In this document: positions 1 to 9,199 of the stretch, piece after piece
Numbering within the stretch: the first letter of the stretch is position 1
Layout: every line of letters starts with the position of its first letter
Source: Intoshia linei
Taxonomy: Eukaryota; Orthonectida; Rhopaluridae
NCBI GenBank assembly: GCA_001642005.1
Contig: LWCA01000488.1
Coordinates: 1-25,796 of the forward strand
Direction: 5' to 3'
DNA: 25,796 bases
Notes under the pieces: model-generated
Databases searched by the model: none
What the model saw: only the letters and a program-made list of their open reading frames with translations
What the model was told of the DNA's origin: nothing
Made by a program: the position numbers and the translations under genes

Positions 1-128
1 ACAAATGTATATTAAAAATGATACAAAATACATATTGATATACACCATAATAAACATCATTTCCAATCATGTAAAAGCTAAAACAAAGCTATTATGTTAA
101 TAATTAATAAACATTTTTGGTGGTTCAG

Positions 129-179
129 GACTTAAATAAGATTGATCCAAGCAAATTAGAGTTGAGACCAAAAAATTGA
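129..179 (+). CDS. Possible last exon of an unknown + strand gene (5' part outside window)
   Basis: A plausible acceptor (ggttcag) at 122-128 is followed by 16 open codons reading DLNKIDPSKLELRPKN and a TGA stop at 177-179. The hydrophilic, lysine-rich tail looks protein-like, but it is too short to assign, and no further exon is visible in the 128 bases to the left. There is no AATAAA close behind it. It could equally be chance in AT-rich DNA. Confidence 0.25.
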   Translation, partial: DLNKIDPSKLELRPKN

Positions 180-532
180 AAAAGTTAAGTATACATTTTT
201 TTCTCTTCTTCAAATACATTTTATAATTGACAAATTTTCCGTGCTACCACAACGCGAATACATAGCTAAACTTTACATATCGCTAAGATTTTTAAAATCA
301 AAAAATTTTAATTCTCCCGTTAAGAATCACCATCTTCAAAAAAACAGTAAATTACAAAATCAAGAACCACCAATTTAAAGTTACATTTAAATTGCGTTTA
401 GCATAAGAATTTGCTTTTATTTTGTGATCGTCTGATTTAAAAAAGTCTGATTTATTTGGAGTAATTGGTACAACTGTGTTGGCAATAACATCTCTTAATG
501 GAGTGGAATCTAAATTAAGTAATCGAATGAAT

Positions 533-675
533 TTAACTTAATAAAATACCATTAGCATTTAGAGATCGATCTGCACAAGTAAACGATCTATCCCGACAAG
601 CTTCTTGGAGTTGTAATTTAAAGCTTGTGTCATCATATGAGTTATCATTTATCCTGTCAATTTGACTTTGTAAAG
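533..675 (-). CDS. Possible terminal exon of an unresolved minus-strand gene
   Basis: On the minus strand an acceptor (ataatag) ends at 676 and is followed by a phase-1 exon of 47 codons plus stop (TAA, complement of 533-535). It contains ALQSQIDRINDNSYDDTSF, then a stretch with two cysteines (EACRDRSFTCADR) and a short tail ending GILLS. Composition and cysteine spacing look protein-like. Two more candidate pieces lie upstream on the same strand at 860-919 and 1101-1276, but I could not join them in one frame. Complement-strand AATAAA motifs (TTTATT at 416-421 and 450-455) lie downstream. I do not recognise the family. Confidence 0.35.
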
Positions 676-859
676 CTATTATATAAATAAGATTAAACCA
701 ATATTGCAAACAAAAATCTATTGTAATGTACAAGAAAAATACCTCAGTGCTTAGTAAGCATTGTTTACCGTACACGTCTGTCCGTGTACTGTAAATAATA
801 TAAAAAAAATTTACATTTAGCAGATTTAACATAGCTCAAGACAACCAAAAATAGGCTAG

Positions 860-919
860 CTAGTTTTCAATGTTTTGCTTGTCACACAAAATTTGATGGG
901 CCAGACCGTTTGGAAAACA
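860..919 (-). CDS. Possible small cysteine-containing exon, minus strand
   Basis: After an acceptor-like gtcag, the frame CFPNGLAHQILCDKQNIEN runs to a TAG at 860-862. Two cysteines and few low-complexity residues make it look more coding-like than its surroundings. It could belong to the same unresolved minus-strand gene as the exon at 533-675. No consensus donor keeps the frame into that exon, so the real boundaries are unknown. Confidence 0.2.
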   Translation of the reverse strand, partial: CFPNGLAHQILCDKQNIEN

Positions 920-1100
920 CTGACATTATAAATTATCATAAAACTCCATTTAAACTTTACATGTTAATATAAATAAATATTTCCTATTAAAATATTATAT
1001 AAAATCACGCATTTAAGTTGCCAAGCACAAAATTAAAAATGATTAAAAAATAATAATTATAATCAAAATGTACATTATAAATTATGATTATTATTACAAT

Positions 1101-1276
1101 TCACTGCAAAAAACAAAAATTAAGATTACAATTATTTTGATTAAGACAAGGATCATTGTACAAAGTGACGGAACTCTTTTTAGCTGGTACCATTTGTTTA
1201 GATTCAATTTTAACAATTGAAGAATTCATCGGTATGTCAAGATTACTCTCACTGTGATTATGATTTGTCAGCATTA
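1101..1276 (-). CDS. Possible exon of the same unresolved minus-strand gene
   Basis: After a tttag acceptor (complement of 1277-1281) there is an ATG at 1272-1274 and 57 codons, beginning MLTNHNHSESNLDIPMNSS and ending at TGA (complement of 1101-1103). The middle part includes VPAKKSSVTLYNDPCLNQNN. A possible donor (AATT followed by gtaatc) would end the exon after the LNQNN part. It is hydrophilic and serine/asparagine-rich with a couple of cysteines. I do not recognise it, and it is not linked with confidence to the exons nearer the left edge. Confidence 0.3.
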
Positions 1277-1280
1277 CTAA

Positions 1281-2332
1281 AAGGTAAATGTTAATAAAAC
1301 TAATTTAATTTTTTTAAATTCTTCATTTTATATAATTTTAAATAGGTCATTTTCGATTAAAAAAATACCAAATTCTTGTTTTCAAATTCCAGTGAATATT
1401 TATAAATTTTTAAATGAACTGCGCTATTATGAAAATAAACAAGTAAATTTCATGGTGATGCAAAATTCCATAAATGGTGTAATCGTTAGTAACGATTCGT
1501 TGCACGTGTGCTTTGGAATTTTATTCAAAATTTATGTCAAATACATTGCCATGTAATTCATTTTATATTTCAATTAATGTAAAATGGCGAGAAAAATACG
1601 TACTATCACTTTTAGTTTATTTAGAATAAATTTTAAGCCGAAAATTTTTGTTCGTCATCATAGATAAGTAGTTTTGGCTTTACATTAATTTAATGTATTC
1701 TTATAACAAGCCTTATTAGCAACAATTATATGGAAATGTGTTGGCATTTGATCAGTATGGTGCAATAAAACATTCCACACATTTTAACTGACATTTTCAT
1801 TTGTATTGTCATTAATAATTAATTAACCAACTCGTTGATTTTTGTGGTTTTGTGATAATAATTGTTTAATTCGTTTAATCTTACCTATGGGATTTATTAT
1901 TAATCATATTGTATATTGAAAAAATTGGATTAAAATTTAATTTAAATCAAAAATAAACCCTAACCATCTCTCCACATATTTGGACTTTACCGTTTATATT
2001 TGAGACACAATTATATAAGTATTTTGAAAAAATAAGATTTTTGCGGGTACGGTAGTTTCTATTTGATATTTAGTGGTCATCCGTTCGAGGTGGTCACTTT
2101 TCAAGCGTCTATTGTAAAATGATGTGAAAAATAGAAAAATGACGGCAATTTGACAGAATAGGCAAAATAAAGTTGTTAATATTGTGTTTGGCTTAAAATG
2201 TAAAATAATCTATGGTAACAATTATACAATTGATCGGAAATGTTAATTGTTTCAATTCCTTGTGAGACTGATGAACACATACAAAATAATCGAAACAAAC
2301 AAATTCTATTCAAAACGTAAATAAACACCAAC
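1281..2332. other. AT-rich intergenic stretch upstream of GTF2H4
   Basis: No coding exon with consensus splice sites, RNA gene or clear repeat was found on either strand. The GTF2H4 promoter must lie here or just upstream. No TATA or initiator element can be singled out, because TATA-like words are everywhere in this composition. Confidence 0.5.
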
Positions 2333-5300
2333 ATGAATATGAATAAATGTGAATCTATTCGAATTGAAAAAATAAATTATGACATCAAAAAATTACTCAG
2401 AAATATTGCATCAAGTAATATTGACAAGTTTTTCAAATCTGAAATAATTGTGAGAAATATTTTTAGGTATTTTTTAATATTATAATTACGTGTATCAGTG
2501 TTTTCTCGGTGTTATTTAATGCCATAGTTCAAATGTTTACATTTTCATTTAATTTTTTCAAGATTTTTCAAAGCAAAAGTAACTCAACAAGTTACCTCTT
2601 TGAAAATATTAAAATTTTAAAATTAGTTGGACAACACTGATAATATATTTATATTTTAAATACATCATTAATCAATGTTAATTATTTTATTCTAAATTTT
2701 TAGTTCGTTGAGTCCAGATTCACAAAACTTTATTTTACGTCTCATATTTTGCAATACAACCATAACAAATAGTATTATTCGAGAATGGAAAAAGTAATTA
2801 CTAATTAATAATTACGTATAAATATAAACAAACAGCAGCTAAACAGCTTCGCTGGGCCGACTTTTAAATTTTATATTTTAGTTTGAATTTGAAATTGATA
2901 AAAAACGAAATAAAACCATTGTTTATATTGAATGTTAAAGATATTTCTTCATCAAATCGAGTTTATGAAATAAATCCAATTTTTTCCAAAACCCTCCAGA
3001 CACATTTGCTAAATAGGTATGTTTTATTTACGAGATGTTGATGATTTTAAAAACTGTCCCAGAATTAATGTTTTGTAAAATTGTACACTCACTTTATTTT
3101 TATAAAAAAGGTAATTTGTGTTTTTAATCATGAAGGACTCAATTTCTGAAAATGAATTGAAGCTATTAATAGATATTAATAGATAAAATATTAATTTCAA
3201 AAAACTATTAAAACTAGGCATTTTTAAACCTCTACATTAGGGTGATTCATTTTGGTAATCTACAAAAACGGCACAACTTAAATAATTATAATTAAATAGC
3301 AATGAAATACCGAAACTACACTGATATAACGCAATTTCACTTAACATTAATTTGACTTATATTAGATTTTATAGAATTCATCCACTACAGACATAAGTTA
3401 AAACTGAAATATGAAGATTAATTTTTTACCTACAAACCATATTACAAAAAAATTAATAATATTCTATGGTGTTCACACCAGAGAATATTTTTTTATCCTA
3501 TTCAATTATAAATTCTAATTAAAAATACACAATATATGATGTTTTGTAGTGAAAAATAGAGTTACGCTGATAAAAAGTGTTAATTATTGGTTATTATAAT
3601 TATTAGTCTCTATTTTGATAGAAAAACAATAAGTGAATTTCTACGCGGAATTGCTTATAATATAATATTTTGTTTGTAATTAGTAATAAATAATAACATA
3701 ATTTGCAGATATTTTATAATACACTAATTTAGTAAATTTTAAGTTCTACTTGTGATCATATTAATACAATTGTATTTTCATTGCTATGTAATTCTAATTA
3801 TTTAAGTTGTCCCGTTTTTGTCTGTGCCATTTTTGTAGTGTGCCGTTTTTACCTACAATCTTCATTTTAGTGTTTTTGTTAAATTTCAAAAACTATTTTT
3901 GCATACCATCTCCATTTTGTACAAATAGGAGCATGCCACACAAAAAATTTGTCCTGCCCCGGTCAGGGTACAATGTATTTTCTTTTATAATCTGATTTTC
4001 GAATATTTTTTTCTATGATCTTCGACAACATATCAAATTTTGCTTAAAATCTTTATTTATTGTATCAAAATTTAGTATTTTTTAATCTACGTATATTAGG
4101 GCTGTTCGTTTTTTACTAAAAAATTGTTTGAAAATACCTTATATTATACTAAAGACGGTACTTAAAAAACCCTAGAAAATATATTTTTAGAAAAAAATTA
4201 CCGTGATAACATTTAGCCTATTTCCATTTTAAGGTTTTTGCAAGCAAATTTCTATATTTATTAATTAACATAGAAATTATTTTTTTAATTAGATATGGTT
4301 AATATAGGACTCACTAATACATATACCAAATTTTAATTTTAAATGTGGAGTGAAAATTTTAATATTTAACCTCACATGGTGTTTTTTCCATTAAAAGGGT
4401 TTTTTGTAATATTGGTTAAATTTAAAAATTCTAAAATTAAGGGGGAATGATTGCAAAATGTTGAAAATTAAAAAAAAATGTTACAACTCATTTCTAAGTT
4501 AAATGGGAATTATACTCAAAAATAGTTTTTATTACGTGATATAGTGAACCAGTCTACTCTACACCTCTTACTTTCTTAAATAAAATGGAAAAAACATATA
4601 TACATTTTTAACTACATGTACATTATTGTATAAAGTAAGGATGTAATTATAGTTAATATTTAGAAGTATTGCAAATGTTTTTTGTCAACATGAAACTGAA
4701 ACAAAAAAACTATATCGAGATTTAAAATATTTAAAAAATTACTCAATTGAAAGATGGAGTGTAAACTATAAAGATTATATTTTTAAATTTTCCATTTTTA
4801 GAGTTTACTTTTATATTTGGTAAATCCCAGTAGATCGCAATTGTTGTCATCTACTTTAAAAGATATTATTCTAAAATTAAATTTAATCCATTATGATGAA
4901 AATAAATCTACAAATATGACTAAAAATGGTTTTTATTTTTTACTTTTGGATCAATGGAAACAGCTGTGGTACTTTTTTTACCATTATTTCATTATATTGA
5001 AGGTATTTTGATTTATTTTACATTGATTCTATATTATCTATTTTTTAGAATGCTAATCAAGACATTTATGAAATACTTGAAATTTTGTATTGTATATCAG
5101 ATCTTGATACGTCTATGGTATTTTTATTTTTTTAATTGATAAATATTTATTTAGCTCTACACTTTACATCTCAGTTCAGAAACACAATTGGAATTTATTC
5201 AAATTTTGAGAGAAATTGGAATAATTTACATCAAATCCGTATGTTTTTTTTTTAGCGTTAATATTCTTTCATTTTTTTTAATTTAAATAACCAATTCAAA

Positions 5301-6864
5301 CTTGACACAGAATGTCAATTAAGTACATGTAGTTGTAAAAATATTTTCCCATTAATTTAGAAAACACTATTAGTAAGGATTTATAAATATTTTTAAATGT
5401 ATTGATTGTTTTATAAACATTTTATGTATATATTTTTTTAGAGAAAACAAGGCTGTTTTCAAATTACACCTCTGGCTAAATTGTGTCGATCAAAATATAC
5501 CGATAATGAAATTGATGAAAAATGTAATGTTGATAATTCTCACGGTTTCATTGTAGTTCAATCTAATTTCAGATTGGTTGCTTATACAGGTTGGATATTT
5601 TAATTTTTATCAATTTAGTTTAGATTTTGAATTACATTATGAAATTTTGAATATATTTTGCAAAATTGAATACAAGTAATTTTGTTTTTATTTATACAAA
5701 TTTTTAATTGAGATAGTTATATTACCAAAATTTTAGGATAATTTGAAGATTTTTTGTTTTTTATTAGAAACAATATATCCCTGAATTTACTAAAACATAT
5801 TGAGAAAAGTGGATATGTCAATTTACATCAGGGATTCTCAACCTGGGCGATTTATTTTCTAAGTAAACATATTTTTTAATTGATTTTATAATTTTAATTG
5901 TAAAGAATTATATATGTTTTAGGAAGGAAAATAATCTTGCAAAATTAATTTTCTTTAATCTGGTCTAAATTTTGGGGCTATGGTTCAAAAAAGGTTGACA
6001 GGCCCATATCTACATAATCGCGTCCTCCAGATTCGTATTTTTTTACAATGTTTAATAATGATTGTATTTATTGTTATTTTTAGATATCCTTCTGTTATAG
6101 TTGGAACAATTACCTATAATAGTATTCTCAATGCTTTTAGCAAAGGACTTTGTGCCAAACAAGTAAATTTTTATCTACGAATATTTTAACAAAATTATAA
6201 TGACTGATATTGTTATAATTAGATTGTTGAATATCTCAATGAAAATTTGGATTTTAGAAAAGGAGCCAAGGTATAAATATACTTTATATTTATTTAATTG
6301 AAAAATCATTTTCATGATGGAAACATGAATTTTTTATTTCTTGTGGACCACTTTAGGAACCACTGAGTTAAACTGTATATGAGTATAAATTAATAATTAT
6401 AGAATTCAATAATGCCACCTACTGTAACTGATCAAATTTACTTGTGGGAAAAATGTAGAAACCGTTTTAAATTTAAAAATTCTGTCATGTACGAGAATTT
6501 TACATCAACTAAAGAATACACCACATTTTTGAATTTTGCAAAGGTAATTTTCAATTTATTTTATTTTACTTGTGTAATGATTAATACTACTGACTTTTAA
6601 GTATAAATCCAATCTTAACAATGCCGTATTAGTAATGAAATAATTAATTAATATATTAATTAATCAAATAGTCTATATTTAACAGGGTTTATGTCATCTT
6701 TAAAAATATCACCATATTTTATCAGCTAATGGTTTAAATTTTTATTAAAAAAATCTATTTAGGAATCAAATTCACTACTCTTTGTAAATGCTACTAAAAT
6801 GACTATTGTCGTTTCAGCAGAAGGTCATGAAAAAATTTCTACCAAATTTAAAAGGAATAAATAA
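2333..6864 (+). CDS. GTF2H4: General transcription factor IIH subunit 4 (p52 / Tfb2), 13 exons, complete
   Basis: This is p52/Tfb2, the core TFIIH subunit that binds XPB (regulating its ATPase) and, through its C-terminal end, p8/TTDA. TFIIH opens promoters and repair bubbles in the nucleus. Exons: 2333-2466, 2704-2793, 2882-3016, 4664-4760, 4802-5002, 5049-5117, 5155-5238, 5442-5589, 5624-5675, 6084-6162, 6223-6270, 6403-6543, 6763-6864. They join in frame to 459 residues; human p52, as I recall, has 462. Diagnostic blocks along the family order are FLLLD..KQLWYF (about residues 198-210), GFIVVQSNFRLVAYT (305-319), then PPTVTDQIYLWE (384-395) opening the C-terminal domain, and the end block MTIVVSAEGHEK. 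The first ATG of an MNMN pair was chosen; the second, at 2339, is equally possible. Introns of 34, 37, 41 and 46 bases occur. A polyadenylation signal follows at 6892-6897. Confidence 0.93.
3017..4663 (+). other. Intron 3 of GTF2H4 (1647 bases)
   Basis: This is by far the longest intron of the gene. It is AT-rich and holds a dispersed repeat at about 4096-4440. Small open frames at 3024-3221 (minus) and 3807-3995 (plus) lie inside it. They show no family resemblance and are hydrophobic, low-complexity translations of T-rich DNA. Confidence 0.7.
4096..4440 (+). repeat. Dispersed repeat, copy A (within GTF2H4 intron 3)
   Basis: It starts with TTAGGGCTGTTCG and shares a long stretch with 7010-7286 in the same orientation: an AATATATTTTTAGAAAAA block, ATATACCAAATTT, TGGAGTGAAAA, ATTTAACCTCACA, TTTTTTCCAT and TTGTAATATTGGT, in the same order and spacing. 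Copy B ends with GAACAGCCCTAA, the inverse of the copy A start. The element therefore looks like a small transposon with terminal inverted repeats near TTAGGGCTGTTC. Copy A lacks a visible right end and copy B a visible left end. Confidence 0.65.
5829..6007 (+). mobile_element. hAT-type MITE in GTF2H4 intron 9 (179 bases)
   Basis: The left end reads CAGGGATTCTCAACCTGGG. The right end, read inverted, is ATGGGCCTGTCAACCT, and the two align without gaps at about 11 of 16 positions. The flanking 8-mers are ATTTACAT (5821-5828) and ATCTACAT (6008-6015), 7 of 8 identical, as expected of an aged hAT target duplication. It contains no coding sequence and lies wholly inside the intron between exons 9 and 10. 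Confidence 0.6.
6325..6366 (-). mobile_element. Solo hAT-like terminal fragment in GTF2H4 intron 11
   Basis: Read on the minus strand from 6366, the sequence begins CAGTGGTTCCTAAAGTGG, the usual look of hAT MITE ends. No partner end or target duplication is visible inside this 132-base intron, so it is probably a fragment. Confidence 0.35.
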
Positions 6865-6891
6865 TATTGTAAATTTATTTGTGTAATATTA

Positions 6892-6897
6892 AATAAA
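6892..6897 (+). promoter_or_regulatory. Polyadenylation signal AATAAA of GTF2H4
   Basis: AATAAA lies 28 bases after the TAA stop at 6862-6864. It is the first consensus signal downstream of the gene. Confidence 0.55.
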
Positions 6898-7009
6898 TCG
6901 TCTGTTTCATGCGAAGGTCTCTAAACTTGTTTAAACTCTAAAATTATAATTTAAAATGTATGGAACGATTTTTTCCAATGCGTGTCAATTATCTATTTTA
7001 ATTGATATA

Positions 7010-7286
7010 TTAAAAAATATATTTTTAGAAAAATTTACCGTAAAACATTTCTATTAGATTAGATTTATTATTATTATTATTATCATTATTAGATTTTATT
7101 CTAAACATGGATACGATTAATGTACAACCCATTAAGACATATACCAAATTTGGAGTGAAAAAATGAAATATTTAACCTCACAGGGCGTTTTTTCCATAAA
7201 AAGGGGTTTTTGTAATATTGGTCAAATTTATATTTACCAAAAATTTATTTTAACTGAAAATTTGTTTTTTTTTTGAACAGCCCTAA
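7010..7286 (+). repeat. Dispersed repeat, copy B
   Basis: This is the second copy of the repeat at 4096-4440, with the same order of shared blocks (TACCAAATTTGGAGTGAAAA, TTTAACCTCACAGGGCG, TTTTTTCCATAAAAAGGGG, TTGTAATATTGGTC). It has the intact right terminus GAACAGCCCTAA. A TTA triplet run at 7065-7090 expands the middle relative to copy A. Confidence 0.65.
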
Positions 7287-7367
7287 GAGCAATGCTCAAT
7301 AATATACAATTATAAATGTATAATTATAAAAAATGTTTCATACATTTACATTAAATATATATACACG

Positions 7368-7434
7368 CAGGGTCGTGGAGAGAGGGGCTAGGGTCCATCT
7401 GTCCCGAGCCTACTGCTGGCTGTCCACGGCCCTG
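7368..7434 (-). mobile_element. 67-base internally deleted hAT derivative
   Basis: The left end CAGGGTCGTGGAGAG continues for about 45 bases matching the inverted right end of the element at 13589-14737. The right end, inverted CAGGGCCGTGGACAGCCAGC, matches that element's left end including AGCAGTAGGC. The two termini meet at a GCCTAC word that is present near both ends of the longer element. No convincing target duplication flanks it. Confidence 0.6.
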
Positions 7435-7469
7435 TATCCTTACATATATAATATGCTTTGTTTGTCTGT

Positions 7470-7985
7470 GTGTAAATGTGTGTGTTAGCGTTTATTTCAA
7501 TAACTACCAGTCTTAGAATTTTATAAAGTCCACATTTCTATTACAGTTTATTCCGCGGTGTTAGTAAAATAAATTTCAATCTTCCAAACTCACATCTTAC
7601 GGATCAAAAAAACTAATTATCTTTTTTTTGTAAATCAAACGAGATCGAGAATTTAAAAAAGTATACACTCTGATACGAATTTTAAAATCATAAATATTAT
7701 CATAAATTTAAATTTAAAAAAAATATATCTTCAGGGCCAAAAACATAAATTACCTTTTTTTAAATGAAAACAGCCCTAGAATTTAAAACATATTAAAAGT
7801 GGTACAGTTGTATCCTGTTAACACACACAAAAAATTTCAATCTGAATAAGTGAGTACAGTTGTATCCTGTTAACACACATAAAAAATTTCAATCCGAATA
7901 AGTGACGACTTCACGATCAAAAAAGCATTTTAGTATTCATATATTTTTTTTCGAAATATTTTATTAACAAAAACAAAAAATGTAA
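7470..7985 (+). repeat. Arm 1 of a roughly 500-base inverted dispersed repeat pair
   Basis: Landmarks in order are TTTATTCCGCGGTGTTAG, CCAAACTCACATCTTACGG, CAGGGCCAAAAACATAAATT, AACAGCCCTAGAATTT, TACAGTTGTATCCTGTTAAC, AATAAGTGACGACTTCACG, and GCATTTTAGTATTCATAT followed by TTCGAAATATTTTATTAA. All recur in inverse orientation at about 13785-14320. No reading frame is conserved between the arms. A 52-base unit is duplicated in tandem in this arm only. Confidence 0.75.
7802..7905 (+). repeat. 52-base tandem duplication inside inverted-repeat arm 1
   Basis: The unit starting GTACAGTTGTATCCTGTTAA occurs at 7802-7853 and again at 7854-7905 with only a few substitutions (for example CAATCTGAATAAG against CAATCCGAATAAG). 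The opposite arm has a single copy. Confidence 0.8.
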
Positions 7986-8650
7986 AATAATTACTGTGTG
8001 AAAATTAAAAAAAAGATAATAATTCTAATAGAGCTTATTCCAGTTGATATAAATACAAAATTTGAACCCCATAAATCTACGGTTTCTTTTCTATGGTCTA
8101 TTCCAGGTGAAAAATAATTTTAAATATATTATCTACAAATATTTCCATGAAAATGTAAATATGGATCCTACAACTTTAAAAAAAAATGTGCATTGAACGT
8201 CTACACATTTCTAATAAAGAAATATGGGTTAACATCTATATAATTCATTTATTCGGAATTAATAACAAATTTCTATTTCCATCGAAAATCAGAAATATTA
8301 ATTTTATGTTTTGAATTTTCTACGTTTTGTGAACGAAAACTGAAAATTCATTAAATTTTTTACAATTTTCTAAGTACTTTTACTAAAATTTTAAAAAAAG
8401 TACTGAGTTTTTTATTTTGTAAAAATAAATACTTAGTACTTACTGAGTTTCTAAAAAAACTAAGTTGAACACACTACTATATAGTATATACCCAAAATCT
8501 AAATTTAAATATTTAAATCATGTTTTGCAATTACAATTGTGTCCACTTAACTATTTACATAGTTAAATAAATTAGATTACAGTTTTGTATTTTCTAATCT
8601 ATAAAATATATAGCCAAAGTAAATTATGTAGAAATTATATAATCAAAACC

Positions 8651-8720
8651 AGGGGTTTCCAAACTCATTTTGTCTACAGCCCCCTTTTTAGCAATATACT
8701 TTGCTCAACACCCCCTAAAA
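8651..8720 (+). mobile_element. hAT-like left terminus
   Basis: CAGGGGTTTCCAAACTCATT followed by TACAGCCCCC and AACACCCCC has the look of a hAT MITE terminus. No matching right end or 8-base duplication was found before the next gene, so its extent is unknown. Confidence 0.35.
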
Positions 8721-9199
8721 ATTTTTCTAAAAAAATCTAAAAAAAAATATGAATTAAATATTAAAAGTATTAAATAAATATGTTTTCTGAGTAATTTAAT
8801 TATTATATAGTAGGGTAGTGAGGGAATTTTACTTGTGTGGTCGGGTCGTAATAATTTGATAGTTACTATTTTCGACTAAATTACAATGTAAACTCAATAA
8901 ATCTATAATTATATCAACATTCATATTACCTTACTAAATTTACTATAGATTACTGCATTTACTAAAAATAATACATAAGTACAATAGTATAAGTATCTAA
9001 TTAAAAGTATAAAATCCATAACATATAATTGTAATTAATTTCGTTGACTTTGTTTTTCTAGTAATAACCAGAAAATATCAAAATTTGTATACAAACGTCG
9101 TTCTAACGTAAAAATAAAACAAATCATAAATATTTTAATCTATTGTTTTACTATTCAATGTTAGAAACGTTGTTACCTGAATAATGTAATATTAACAAA

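Larger units (their letters stand above)
6898..9199. other. Repeat-rich intergenic region between GTF2H4 and the C2/membrane gene
   Basis: No gene was found here. The region holds a TTA microsatellite (about 7065-7090), dispersed repeat copy B, a 67-base deleted hAT derivative, one arm of a roughly 500-base inverted repeat pair with a 52-base tandem duplication, and a hAT-like end at 8651. The remainder, about 7990-8640 and 8720-9199, is unstructured AT-rich DNA. Confidence 0.6.

Noticed and set aside
5980-6083. Upstream extension of GTF2H4 exon 10 (frame containing VLQIRIFLQC)
   Set aside because: It looked like the family's LQIAL block, but the phase does not join exon 8. A better exon at 5624-5675 (DFELHYEILNIFCKIEYK) fits both phases and length, and part of this stretch is MITE sequence.
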